From assembly GCA_021030915.1 (NCBI GenBank), contig JAGEMR010000030.1, positions 62,001 to 126,000 on the forward strand: a stretch of DNA of 64,000 nt, written 5' to 3'. The translations under genes were made by a program, and so were the position numbers. Positions within the stretch are counted from its first letter, which is position 1. Every line of letters begins with the position of its first letter. The notes under the pieces are model-generated. The model saw nothing but the letters and a program-made list of their open reading frames with translations, had not been told where the DNA came from and did not search any database. This document shows, one piece after another, positions 43,101-54,615 of this stretch. Source of the DNA: Astrothelium macrocarpum. Lineage: Eukaryota > Ascomycota > Dothideomycetes > Trypetheliales > Trypetheliaceae.

Positions 43101-43204
43101 GCGACATTGGGTTCTTCGGGGTCTGGGAACAAGTCGGTAGAGCTTGTTGTAGTAGTTGGTGGTGCTGAGAGTGACTCTGAGTTGAGCGGCGGCGGCTTGG
43201 GCAT
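40160..43204 (-). CDS. SEC59: Dolichol kinase (SEC59)
   Basis: This ER-membrane CTP-dependent kinase phosphorylates dolichol to dolichyl phosphate, the lipid carrier for N-glycan, O-mannose and GPI assembly. The single-exon frame is read from the ATG at 43204 (MPKPPPLNSES), giving 1014 residues; a few upstream codons are open but lack ATG. The N-terminal 200 residues are a Ser/Pro/Arg-rich low-complexity region. About 14 hydrophobic helices follow. The conserved catalytic part is C-terminal: RRKIFHGTIVALLLPTVPLDPAF, then the CTP-binding segment GMGDAAASLVGRRFGRRKWPWTGGKSLEGSAAF and SFMEAVLTGGNDNVIVPVALWLL. It is about twice the length of yeast Sec59 (519 residues), with the extra length in the N-terminal region and in a loop at about 510-640. 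Extended forms are known in other filamentous ascomycetes. It links functionally to MNS1 in the same window. Confidence 0.92.
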   Translation of the reverse strand: MPKPPPLNSESLSAPPTTTTSSTDLFPDPEEPNVAHLQHLPPRNRSPHPYLYHTDALRALRSPTPPPPPSSSVSNNPVASTNDASLPLHSVPSNPNHPPSTPSTGISASVAVVIPSSSSSDADDESPAASSAAVGVRALPAPLLRPRKGLRGTSGDDAGPGLEELDALMRPREGSVFWGGRGKAKGRGRVDGEEEGLEEKRRWEEFRRRRRAEMVRRVGETGVLVVVGGVVLAGRGVWERVIGWHRGVLVLDSVILDVSGVSTEGQNLCGVLIFGVAELGAHIAIFIVLCAVYPLRLIKYSLERALEERGPRRYGIRIPSAFDPATLLYPAFLPVLVALSLSPTAEQLILPNIVLGLSALPTRLIFKFGTPAGYDCLHWLLSMIPLFTSQWTAWPDKLFPLQPYGLKAPPPGGLDPETIICLYPLHNALTHPLRFLTTTSLLPAELQLLATALINLWLFAKSPQAKILSSLLLPGGLSLFILVRHVLQWNVALARIPKWRLRRPGRVVMPQESFLDILTARLRAKGFTTSFLTPSEEGNGSDADEDGHLLDKVKNKEPKPGLRALTTQLANSTNHDDGTRSAIDHPSQNPIPGDANGTAHIVTQISPRKRRYTLSNVSELQPSPTSNLPTSARKLTRRQRSNSLAQSYLSLTPAQATIRRWLYAGYTYIVIALIILVPLRAFIGKQALNNHEPFGWALGYLFGDISPFRTFTLSYAPLTTWIPLPSLPTTPFDLNQLPHHALITPLSTLRTDLGAPTTRLLITAHWLLTLTLGITTVLLLPRFQPIEVDTRRKIFHGTIVALLLPTVPLDPAFAALTLALVLAVFLLLDTLRAAQVPPIAAPLARFLTPYVDGRDLRGPVVVSHMFLLIGCAVPLWMSLAGRERGGQAAWAGWEVKGREVAMVTGVVCVGMGDAAASLVGRRFGRRKWPWTGGKSLEGSAAFAVAVTVGLVFSKAWLRFGGWDEDVMWEGWSVVMGKAVAAACGSSFMEAVLTGGNDNVIVPVALWLLVRGLQL

Positions 43205-43871
43205 TCTGCCGTAGATTAAAGTCAAGGAGAGCTATGCCATAGTGTGAGAGTATGTCGTGGCTTAGGGAAGGAAGCCATGAGGGTGAGTGTGTGAATGGCA
43301 CCAAAATTTATTTCACATGATATGCTTGAGAGTTTACGTAGCTCTTCTGCCCCTTTCGGTAATCCAGCCGGTTGGCCTGATACGAAAACCTATCAACTTT
43401 GGTCGATTATTCATTTATCACCGCAGGTACTCGAGTCTTGGCAAGATAGTTTCTGGTAATATTAATGTACCAGCTATGAGTGTATTTCTCCACTCCAACA
43501 CATGGTATTTCCCCAAGACCAAGACACTATGTACGCCACTGCGGCCACTCCCGGTCATCTGCATTTTTTGGTGATGCTAATACAACTGGAATTTTTCACC
43601 GGACCCGGCGAATTGGCATTCTATTTGACTTTGCGTTCACGAATGAGGACTCGTGTGAGCTCCATCCAGATGGCTAAGAAATGCATGCGATCAAAAGGTG
43701 ATTGTGATTGGTATCAAGCCACTACCTAAATTTATTTACAAGAAGAGAATCATGGACCCAACGGCATTCAAGCAAGGTGGGTGTGGCGTCCCTCGTAACA
43801 GTGCGTGCTTTTCAACATATCGAGATTACCTCGTGACAGCGTAGTAAATCTCCACAACCTTGGTCTATCAG
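43205..43871. other. Intergenic region upstream of SEC59
   Basis: This is the SEC59 promoter and leader plus the 3' flank of the secreted-protein gene, both on the minus strand. Short open frames here have no motif. Confidence 0.5.
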
Positions 43872-44726
43872 CTACGATTCGGCTGGGAAGGTGATTTTGC
43901 TAATCGTCCATGTTACACCACCGTCTGATGTCGTGGGAGTCGTGAAGGTAGCGCCTGATTCGGCAACAGGGACTGAGGACCATGTCTTATCCGGTCCTGC
44001 GAAAGTGATCGTGGTGTTGACATATGTTTGTTCCGCAATTGTGGGTGAGCAACTCTGGCACTCAACGGAGGCCTCGAAGCTGTTCCAGACAATTCAGTCA
44101 GCTTGTTCTATTGAGGCTGGCTTCCACATTTTCGACCAGGAAATGAGCAATCTTACATGGTCATGGGTCCCGAATTCTTTGTGAACGTGGCCATCTCTTT
44201 ACCTGTAGTGGCGTCCGTAACAACCCTATGAGGATTTAATAAATCGCAACCAATGCGACACTTCATGAGCTTACTGCGTCCATGTGTATGCTGACGGGTC
44301 CGTAAGAGTGTAGGTGATGGTTAAGCCATTGCTTGGAGTCGGTTCTAATGTTGTCAAGGTTCCAACAAATTGATTGGTATTGCCTTGCGCATCCAGTCCA
44401 TACACTTCTGAAGAAATGCACCACTCGGTGTTCGCATTGGCTCCAGAGCATTCGCTCTGGCCTGGTGGATAGGAACCAATGACACTCTGAATCAAATCGC
44501 CCGTACCATTTGTCAGTCCAGGCCACAGGAACAAGCCATCTCCTCGTTGGTTAGACGGAATGGCACCTGGATATGTGGTCGTAACGAATTTGACAATCTC
44601 TTGCGTTCCTGGACCTGCATAGATAGTAGGCCCAAAAGTTATACTAACGTCGTTATGAAGCCTGGCGGATACCAATGCTGTACCAACAGCGAAGGCGGTT
44701 GTAACAACCTGTCCAATAGAATGCAT
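43872..44726 (-). CDS. Small secreted protein, unrecognised fungal family
   Basis: This predicted secreted protein of about 242 residues belongs to a fungal group I recall only as hypothetical. Three exons read on the minus strand: 44726-44275, 44225-44157 and 44079-43872, with introns of 49 and 77 nt. The signal peptide MHSIGQVVTTAFAVGTALVSA is followed by beta-rich sequence: SITFGPTIYAGPGTQEIVKF, GDGLFLWPGLTNGTGDLIQS and NTEWCISSEVYGL. The joins give YTWTQVVTDATTGKEMATF, then TKNSGPMTMIFEASVECQSC and IAEQTYVNTTITFAGPDKTW. Four to five cysteines could form disulfides. Its alternating beta pattern suggests a lectin-like or jelly-roll fold, but that is inference. No intron-free frame covers the C-terminal half, so it would be missed by ORF-only annotation. 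Confidence 0.75.
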
Positions 44727-46104
44727 GGTTCGTTCCGAAGAATTGACAAGACTTGATCACGTGGTTATTGATAATCCGAGGCAAGACGAGAGACGAGGGA
44801 GATGCTGGTGAGATGGGCACCTTCGTTTTTCTGGGCAGGAAGCAAAGGCAATATGTATTTCTTCCATAACCAGCTCTCGTTCATCGTAATGAGGCTAACT
44901 GCAAGCTTTGAGCAACTATGCGGAAAATCATCCTCCAAGGAGAAACAGTCAATGGGAAGAGCGCTGTCTCCAGTAGACAGATGAGTTTCATATACAGAAG
45001 AAGCGTGAACTTTTATTTCCCTGGAAACACTACCACATAATCAGGTAACGGTCAGTAAATAGCGCAAGATTTGATTGGATTGACTTGAACAGGGTTTGAG
45101 CAGAGCAATGGCTATCAAGCCTGTTTCAGTGTGATCTGTAAAAAGACGATGTTTGAGTGAATCGGAATATCTTTATTGGGCTTGGATGTCTTAGGGTTCT
45201 GTGTAATTCATGGAAAATTACCCGCGTCGTGTGGGACTTGGGCTCGTCCCTGCAATGCATCGGCTATGATTTAGCAGAGTGGAGTAAGGTTAGTCCAGAA
45301 GAGTCCCAAATTTTTGGACAAGTGAGTACGCTGTAGAGATGGGGAATATCAAAATCGCTGATTTCAAGACCCAGAGCTGACAGCTGATCTAATGTGCCGC
45401 AGAATGATACCATATTATTACAAGGCCAAGCCTGACTATTGAAGTGAGTCAAGGAACAGCTCTCGGACTATACCGAGGCCTTCAAACGAGTACTACTGAG
45501 TTCTTTGATGATGTCCAAAGTTGGATTAATTGACAAGGAGTCGAGGGATGAGACAATTTTCCCGGCTCGGATCAACAAAGATCCACAGTCTCAAGTCTAT
45601 GTGTAAACGAGGTCAAACCTACCTTAGTACACGGCTTGTAAACGGACTGCCTACGATCTTTTGCTTTGTAGGGTCGACATTAATATTCATTCTGCGACTT
45701 TTGACCAATACAATCGACCAGCTTCAAAAGTTGATGTTGGGAGTCCGAAAGGGTAGGCGAAACCCTTGTGCAACAATCTCGTTGGTGGAGAATCTGTGTT
45801 TCATACAAAATACGAAGTATATATATACATGCATATATATGGCCGGGGAAGCTGGTTCACAATCAGTCAACTAATCAATTTGCATAAGTCATGTCCATTT
45901 GTACCCCTCCACGTCCGCTTTTCTTTTTCCGAGCGTTTTGGGCTATGGATGAGCCAAAGTTGAATTGACAGTTATCCTTGTTTGATTTCGTGAACTTCTG
46001 ATATGTCCAGGTTCTCTCAAGTAGCTGCAGTGTGGCGGGAAGTTATGCATAATCTCGTTGGAGATGCACGCGATGATGTCTCGCGGAACTCTGCCCGCAC
46101 ACTT
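44727..46104. other. Intergenic region with AT dinucleotide tract
   Basis: This 1.4 kb interval lies between two minus-strand genes. An AT-alternating tract lies at about 45818-45840. No motif-bearing frame was found. Confidence 0.5.
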
Positions 46105-49100
46105 TTAAGACAAATAACCTCTATCCTTCAACCACCCTCTCACATCCTCCGCGTCCCTTGTCCTCCACATATCCTTGGCTCTCACATTATCACTACTCTG
46201 TGCTAGTGCTCGATCAAATCCCTTGGTGCTCTTGTCTTTGAAAAAGGTCTCCACCTCCTCCCACTGCTCTTTCTTAGTCAATGCACTTGTGCAAATCGCT
46301 ACCACCGAGCTAAGCATTGTTAGACCTGGCGGTAGAATCGTCTGTAGCTCTTCCCAATTTTGCGTCATCCAGCTCCAGAGCGCTTTGATCCCGTCCTCGT
46401 GCAGACGCAGACCTGCGAGCGGGAGGTAGATGTCTTGAGGCTTAACTTCGTTCGAGTCGAGGGGTAATGCGAGCGTACGCTGGACGAGTTCTGGCCGTTT
46501 GGCCCGTCCAAGTGCACGGAGTGCCGTATTACGCTCCTCGCTCGTTTTAGCATTACGGTATTCTTGGAGGATGGCGTCATATTCTTGCTCGCCACCTTCT
46601 TGGAGAACAATGCCATAAATAGCGCTACGCAAATTGGGCGGGATGGCGCTGCGGTCACCCGACTTGAACTTTGCAAACATGTCAAAAGCGGCGTTCCGAG
46701 TCTCTTGGTCGCCCGAAAGAGCGGCAGTACCAAACAGCAGTGATTTAAATTGTTGTTCAATATGGCCATCACTATCTTTGAATGTCCATCCAAGTTTGTG
46801 TGCCTTGTCACTTGCAAGATCTCGCTGGAAAGCTTTTAGAGCGTCCTTGGTCTTCTGGTCTTCAAATATCCATGCAGCTCGTACTGATGATAGTCTCGAA
46901 AGGATCTCATCCCAGACTACAAATTCGGATTCGGATTTGAAGCTTTGTAGAAGAGAGAAGAGAGCTGACGTTTTCTGGTATCCCGTAGAAGAGAGCGCTC
47001 CGGCATCGGCAATCATACCGGCTCGATCTTCTGTCGAAAGTAGGCCTTTTCTTGCAGCATCTCCCAACTTTTCGATACGCTCTGCAGTATATGAAGTCCG
47101 GTAAATTCCGGAATGATCCGCGTTGAGCTTGTAGAAATCCAAATCATCAAGCTTAAAGTTCTCCTCCCTTTTCGATAGTACAAGCTCTTTATTGACCCCA
47201 CTCTTTGTGCGCAGTTCTAAGAACACAGGATAAAGCGTCTTGTCCTCGTCAGGTTTTACATCGGCTGTCCGTAAGAATCGGTTTTGCTTTACGTTAATAG
47301 ACTGAGTGCTCGGGTCCTCTGTCACGTGGACGACAGGATATCCCACATTCTTTGTCCAGATATCCATTACTCCCTCCACATCCTTGCCACTTGCATCACT
47401 CAGGGATGCCCAGAGGTCTTTGGTTTGCGTATTACCATAAGCATATTTGGCCAAGTATCGACGGATACCTTCCATAAAGGTCTCTTCACCCAGATAAGTG
47501 GAGATCATTCGGAGGACGCATGACCCCTTGGAGTAAGATATTGCGTCGAAGATTTGATTAATTTCATCCGCGCGCTTTACCGGAACTTCAATTGGATGGC
47601 TGCTTCGTAGCGAATCGAGCGACAAGGCACTCTGCAGATTATCTGTAGTAGCGCGTTAGTCATACATAGGGTACCACAGTTTTCTGCAGGACTCACCGGT
47701 CACATAGCCCTCCCAAACCTTCCACTCAGGATAAAACGCATTGCACGAATACCACGACATCCACGTCGCAAATCCTTCATTGAGCCATAGTCCGTCCCAA
47801 AAGTCCATGGTGACAAGGTTCCCGAACCATTGATGAGCCAGTTCATGCTGAACAACCTCGGCAACCCGCTGCTTGGAGGATGCGCTGGCGGTCTTATGGT
47901 CAAATAAAAGATCGACAACACGATATGTAACCAGACCCCAATTCTCCATAGCACCTGCGCTAAAATCCGGGATTGCCGCCATATCCATCTTTGGAAGTGG
48001 AAATTTACTGTCAAATTTCTTTTCGTAAAAATCCAAGGTTCGTGCAGCAAGCTCAAGGGAAAAGCGGCCATGTTCAATATCCTTGTCTGGTGTCGCGAAT
48101 ACTCGAATCGGTACGCGGAAGCTATTGGTCTCGATTGATTTCAATTCACCAACGATAAATGCCAGGAGATACGTGGACATCTCGGGGGACGTATTAAACT
48201 TGTGTGCAACTCTCTTGCCGCCAGACTGCGCTGAATCGACTTCTGTTGCAGAAGCTTCGTCCATGTTACTCAGACATGTCAAGTGCTTATCTGCAATAAG
48301 CGTGACCGTGAAGCGAGCTTTGAGAGCCGGCTCATCCCAGCATGGAAACGCCCTTCTTGCATCTGTAGCCTCCATCTGGGTGGTTGCCATCCACTGTTTC
48401 TGTCCATCTGCTCCCTGCCAGGAAGACCTATAGAAACCAGCCATGTTGTCATTAAGCGTACCGGTGAATGTAATGGAGAGCTTCGCCTTGCTGCCTGCAG
48501 TGATTTTCCGGTCGAAGGAGAAGGTGGTGGCCTGGGCATCTGCATCGTATGATACTTTCGGTGACGAGGTGATTAGGGATGACCCGGAGTGAATCTCGGT
48601 TTTGTGAATGTCGATCTCTAATGAGTTCAAGGAGATCGATTCTGTATCTTCTACAACATCCAGACTGGACTTAAGTCAGCGATGTTTCCAAAGCACGGGT
48701 ACGGAGCAGCCTGGCCTGCCAAAACCTACTCTACATCCACCTTGCCATTATACTTGAACGTTTTGAAATTGGGTTCCAGAGTAAGATCATAGTGAACAGG
48801 CTTCACGTTCTTTGGAAGAACCTCACGACCTTTTGCGATATCCAAGCTGCCACCAGCTTCTTCTGTGTCTTTGTAAAGTTTGCACATATTTCGCCGATAC
48901 GAACAACGTCTTGCTATAATGCGAGTATTGAAAGTAATCCGAGAACGTCCAAGTATTGGGCGCAAGTTGCCAGTAGATGTGTGTCGAGAGAGTGCAGGAG
49001 AGCAATTGCAGCACGATTGAAGAGATGTACTAGAAGGAGAGGAGGAGTAAAAGGCAGGAGGCGGGGAAGAGTTTAAAAGCAAGCGCGCAGGGCTCGAAGC

Positions 49101-49190
49101 CAGATTCCTCGATGGACTAGCAGCCGTAAGAAAACTCGTATTATGCCGCCCAGACGCCCGAAAAAGGGAACTAAGAGATAGACGCTGCAT
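46105..49190 (-). CDS. APE2: M1-family zinc aminopeptidase (APE2/AAP1 type)
   Basis: This gluzincin aminopeptidase trims neutral N-terminal residues from peptides. Three exons read on the minus strand: 49190-48730, 48664-47697 and 47642-46105, with introns of 65 and 54 nt, giving about 988 residues. The exopeptidase motif GAMENWG is near 390 and the zinc site HELAHQWFGN, followed by WLNEGFATW, is near 426. The joins read YNGKVDVDLDVVEDTESISL and EGYVTDNLQSALSLDSLRSS, as in relatives. The C-terminal ERAP1-like helical domain runs to the end (WLKDRGYLS). The N-terminal 100 residues before MCKLYKDTEEAGG are Ser/Arg-rich and look like a mitochondrial presequence or a long variable leader. A Met at that point could start a cytosolic form of about 877 residues. 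Confidence 0.93.
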
Positions 49191-51408
49191 GGAAACACAA
49201 TTGACAGGAATTAGCGAGCGGTGTAGTTTTATCAAACTACAAGTGATTGAATGCGAAGGGCGTCATGTGGGGAGCTCGTCTACCGCTGGCGAAACTTTTC
49301 CGCCTTTGGAAGTTGGCCCCCTGTTCTCTATCCGAGCCGCCCATAAGGTGCTGACCTTTTTCCCTTTTACATCATCACGGCAAAGGACTTGTCCAGCTTC
49401 TGCCTTCTCGGCTGATCAGAATGCTGGCACAAAGACAAATAGGTCTTCCTTTGCAAGAGTGACTATCCGCACGTTTGAGGCACCTTTCTCCTTTGACATA
49501 GACTGGTCGCTATAGGTTGAGGCGGGACATATTACTTGTTAAGGCCACCAATTGGCACCTTGTTGAGCTTTCAAACTGCGGAACAGAATTCAGACTCGCT
49601 AATTCGTAAAGTCTTAGCGGCCCAATGGTGGGAAAACCCAGTGAAGCACATTAACTGTTTGGGGGCCGCGGATTTGACCGAGGTCTTAACAACGCAATTT
49701 CTTAGCCAGACTATTCTCATGATAACAACCATTACTTCATGCCATAGTCGTACCTTGAAGATGATTCTGTGTAGCGATGATTTAGACTGATATCTACAGG
49801 AAGAGGGGAATCCTGCAATCATCCTCTTTCGACTCTACCTTTCAATTTTACGAAAAAAGCCCTGTACTTACGTTCAGATGACAATTTCTACCGAGAAGTA
49901 CCTTGAGAAGATGACCCGTAAATCATCATTGCTTTGCCACCTCGTATGATATGTGTGCTGTTTGAGCATAATTGTCTCGTTTTTTTTTTTTGGCATTCAG
50001 AGTTCACGTGCGTAGCTTGTTGCTACAGGGTGCTGGATAAAAGTGAGATCAATACGGAGAAATCATCGCTACTAAAGATCAAGATGCCTGAGAGGGATTA
50101 GTAGACAGTTCCATGTTCAAAGGACTCACCAGCGACATCCTAGGCCAGTTTCGGCTACAACTTCCAAAAGTGTAAAATTAAGAGATTGCTCGTCATCTTC
50201 TCACGAGAGTATAGCACTTGTATCTTTGCTACAGAAAGGCAGCTTGTGACCACGCCACAACTCGTAAAAAGCGGCATTATCGTAGTCCTTCTACGGTAAT
50301 AGTCAAATGCGTTGGCTAGGATTAGGTCAATGGTACATTTATCGCTACCAATCGCTTTTCGAAAGCGGTCTACTGATAATTTCGTGTCGCATAATATAGG
50401 TGCTTTAGACCGCTCAATCTATCATGCGGACTAACAAGCCATGCTTGTTTGTCAGCGTGCATTGCGTTCTGCTCGTGCAAACCCTATAGAACTATACTTC
50501 TTTAGTCTTGGCGAAAGAGTAATTGGCCCAAGTCATGTCCATTTACCCTAAGCAGTATTGCTTCTGCATAAAAGCGAATGTCTTAAAGACATGTATTCAT
50601 TGCTTTACTTAGCAGCATGTAGGCTATGAGGCCATCGCATCCAGCTCCAGCGTCATACCCCGCTCATTGCATCTGACGACCACTTCCTTCATTTCCTACG
50701 CTACATGCGTCCCTCTTATAATATGTTCAATCTGTAACCAACCCTCGCAGCGACCCTGCTGCACGACATCACCACTGAGCACCTCCGTATGTGCGTCCCT
50801 GTTAGACGCAAGAGAAACCATTGACTTCCATGCGCGCCAGATCCAGACGCCGAAAAAAGGCATCATAGTGGAGAGGCGGAAAGACAAAAAGGAAAAAGAA
50901 AAGTACAGGTCGACGCGTGCCTGATGGTCCATGTAAACGCCATATCCTAGATCCATCATGATTCACGTCAAGGGAGGGGGAAAAGACAGAGGTAGAGAAG
51001 AAGGGGAGAGAGAGTAGAGGAACCATCCGTCCATCCCCAGAACCCCAATGTATTACGCCAGAGCCGAGTGAAACTATCACGTATGCCTGGGAACAAAGGG
51101 TATCGAGTGCTGGCCCTTCCCCACCCCTGCTCCATGTTAAGAAAGGAAAGGGTCTCCCTAACTCGCTTGGCGCCAGTAGAAGCCTCTGCAGCCAATACAG
51201 GAGAGAAGTGCTTTAAAATAGAAAGACAGAGGAAAAGCACGGGGAAAACATCAGTAGAGGCGCCGCTGGGCAATTGAGCCTATGTGCCCAGATGAATGTG
51301 CAAGCTGTAGAACCGACTGAAAACGCCGTGGATTTGGAAATACGCATCGTTTTGTAGGATTTGATTTTGAGAAATAATTGAGTAGGTAAAGAAGCGTAAA
51401 TCTGGACA
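49191..51408. other. Long intergenic region upstream of the aminopeptidase
   Basis: These 2.2 kb lie between two minus-strand genes. A run of 12 T lies at 49980-49991. Frames at 50667-51277 on both strands overlap each other, are compositionally biased and have no motif. No tRNA or repeat pair was recognised. Confidence 0.5.
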
Positions 51409-54400
51409 TCATTGTTGTGGTGGGGTTTGCGCTATTGTAGGCGAAAGTGATGGAGATATTTTAGTGGGATGTTTGCCTGTTGGTGCAGCTCCAATTGACG
51501 CACGTTTGTTGGAATTTTGAATGGCGACTTTCTTGCGGAGAGCATTTAGACGTGCCTTTGTACCTTCAATGACTGTGATCATGTTAGTTGTGAATACAGG
51601 TGTAGAATGCTTCTAAGGTGGTGGCTTACGCCTCATAACGGTTTGGCGATCTTCCGTTTCCATGCCGTTAATAATCTCATCTTCAGCTCTGGCGTCTCTC
51701 TTTCCAGTGCCAGATCGCTTTAAAGGCTCATCATCACTTTCAAGCACAGCCTCGAGCATACGCAAGGCTGTCATGTACGTGAGTTCGCAACCAGGGAGAT
51801 CTTCACCAACGAGCTCATTGACAGCAGCCTGGCGACTCATCTCTACCGCACGGTCATACATCAGCTTCTCTGCTGTAATGCCTGATGTCAGAGTGATGTT
51901 CTCGGCAGAAGTTCCGATGCTGGTGTTTGAATTGGTAGTAGCTGGATGATTATTTGGGTGACCTGGATGATCGAGGGGAAGCTGCTTTTGCGCTTCAACT
52001 AATTTGCGACCCACAAACTCCGACTTCTCCAGACACTCATTAAAGCGAGATCGTGCCCATTGGACAACACTGTTCATTCGGCCTGGCACATTGATTTGGC
52101 CAGTCTTTACAATTTCAGTTCGAGATGTTGGAGATTCGTAGACGATTTCTCCCCTGTTCCGGTGACCCCACCAGCTCCCAGCTAGATCAATTGCTTTGGC
52201 AAGGATGGACAGCGCCTTGACATAGAGCACAAGCGCTTCTTCAGAGATTGCGACAACAGCATCCACTGTCAAATCATCGTCTTCGTCATCTGGCCCATCT
52301 CCCGTGCCAGGTCGATGGATACCAAGACCCTGATCGTTTGAAGGTACCGCAGGCAGTAACTGCTTGTATTTGACTTCGGCAAAAGCATATACTGTGTCAC
52401 TCCGGGTTGCTGCATCCTCGATTGTAAAAACAACTTCCGTGTCCTTATCTAATGGGGCTTTGCGGCCATCACTGATTAGAAGCTGATTGCCTTGAGCGGT
52501 TGGGTATGTCGGGAAAGCCGTGTAACCTTGAGGTGGAGACAGACCCTTGGGAAAAGGCGGTGAGAGGCCAGTACCAAATAATCGTAGATTTGCCATATTC
52601 AAGGCTTTCGAAATGGCAGATGTTGCTGCCGAACCAGCACTGGATCCATAGCGACGCTCATAAGAGGGCCTACGTTGGTGAATGATATCCTGTTTTGGCG
52701 CGCTTGGAACCACGCGTCCTTGAGTGCCATAATTTGTTGGCAATGACGCGGGCGTACCTTGTGTTGTCGCTCGACGAGCTATGGCACCTTGACTCGATTG
52801 CTGATGCACACCCCCTTGAATATGAGGGCTTGCGGCAAGCTCATCTGCAAAAGCATTCACCTCGACTGCACGCTTTTCTACTAAAACATAATCGCGCTCA
52901 AAGGCCACGTCTTGTGCAGCTCGTTCACGAGCTTCCCGTGCTGCCCTTTCCTCTGATTTCCGCTGCGGTGCTCCTCGCTCACGATCAAGCTGTTCCTTCA
53001 AAATAGAAGAGCTGGGTGAGTTCTTGCGGCTATTGTGTCTCTCGAGGGCTATGACTGCGGCACTTGGGGCGCGCTCCTGTGCAAAGTTTTCACGAGCAGG
53101 CGCTGTCGCGTGAGAGGTGATGCTGGGTCGACGTGGCGAGGCCAGTACTTCTTCCTGCGTGCGTTGCTCCTTCACCGGAGGCATTGTTGTAGGAGAAGGA
53201 CCTGTGCTACGACGACCAGCCGAAGGCGGCCTGGCCGGTGCAGCATTTGCTGATAGAGGTGAAGATCGAATATCTTGCTTCATTGCTGGTGTTTGAACAG
53301 CATCGGACAATAGCCGTTCACGAGAGGTTTTTTCGATTACTTTGGCTTCATTTGCTGGTCGATCCTGCCTCCTCACTGCTTGTGCACTACTTTCAGGAGC
53401 TTTGGGTACACGTCGCTCAGCTGGCACGTCAATTTCTGAAGACATTTTTGGTAGCTCGCGAGGTTTGTCATCGCCGACCAAGCCCGGAATTTCTTCAGTA
53501 ATGACGGGATGATTGAAGAAATCTTCAAAACTAATGCGCACAACTGGGCTCTTCTTTAGCAGGCCTCGGATAGCCTTCTTGAGCGAACTTCCAACATGTA
53601 GACCCGATGGAAATGGAACAATGTCATCTGCTTTTTCAATTCTTCGCGCAAGTTCAACGTGGTTCGATGCGCGGAACGGTGGCTTCCCCACCAACAACTC
53701 GAACGTGACGGTGCCAACAGACCACAAATCTGCTTTTGCATCATACTTCTCATAACGAAGTATCTCTGGAGCCATATAAAGCGGTGAGCCGCAAAGCGTT
53801 TCTGCCAAGGAAGTCTGTGGTAGAAATCGCGCAAAGCCGAAATCGGCAATCTTGAGCATTGGTAAAGATTCAAGGCCAACCATTGGAACCAGGGAATTAG
53901 CACTCGCCTCAAGTGGCTTATCTTCTGGCTTTTGTTGTCTGAGTGATAATGGAGATGGATTAAGTAGAAGATTTTGGGGTTTGATGTCGCGGTGTACAAT
54001 GTTTCTATCATGCAAGAATTGAACTGCACTTGCGATTTGCTTGAGAAAATGACGGACTATAACCTCATTTAGACCCGCTCCTTGTGTGTTCGGGTATTTC
54101 CTCATGGCATCGGCCATCACTGCATGATTGCCCAGTGTGTTTCTACCCTTGATGAATTGTGAAAGATCTCCCAATGAACAATACTCCATGATGATATGCA
54201 TTCGATCCGGAGCATGATGGCAAGCGAAAATGGCGACGATATGGGGATGCTGCAAACTCTTGAGAATCTCAATCTCACTCTGGAGGTTGTCTCTCAGCTT
54301 CTTGGTCAACTTCGTGGTATCGACCGACTTCACGGCAGCCAAGGATTTCTTCGACTAAAAGCATGGAGCACAGTTAGCAAATGCATAGTTTATCTATATT

Positions 54401-54615
54401 TTGTGACTTGAAAAGAAGTGCACGACTCCACACATGGGGTCGCCCAATTTGTAATGACTCACCTTGTGTCGAGCAGAGTACACTGTTGCAAAGCTACCCT
54501 TTCCAATCTGCTCGCCCCGTACGAAATCTCCAACAGCCAAGGGGCGTTCCATTTCGGAGCTTGATGCCGTTCCTCGACTCGACGACCAGGGTTGAGCGGG
54601 TGATTTTGAGGTCAT
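51409..54615 (-). CDS. ATG1: Autophagy serine/threonine kinase ATG1
   Basis: This is the kinase that starts autophagy with Atg13 and Atg17, controlled by TORC1. Three exons read on the minus strand: 54615-54463, 54354-51630 and 51572-51409, with introns of 108 and 57 nt, giving about 1013 residues. The kinase domain (about 25-330) has the glycine loop IGKGSFATVY, the lysine in AAVKSVD after the first splice, HRDIKPQNLL, ADFGFARFLPQTS and the activation segment LCGSPLYMAPEIL. A long Ser/Pro/Arg-rich linker (about 340-600) follows. The C-terminal tandem MIT-like domain covers about 640-950 (DLTVDAVVAISEEALVLYVKAL, NECLEKSEFVGRKL, YDRAVEMSRQAAVNELVGE). The last short exon adds IEGTKARLNALRKKVAIQNS, typical of the Atg1 end. 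Without it the frame would stop early at 51613. Confidence 0.95.

Noticed and set aside
50667..51277. Overlapping open frames on both strands
   Set aside because: The frames overlap each other, are short, and show no splice partners or family motifs.
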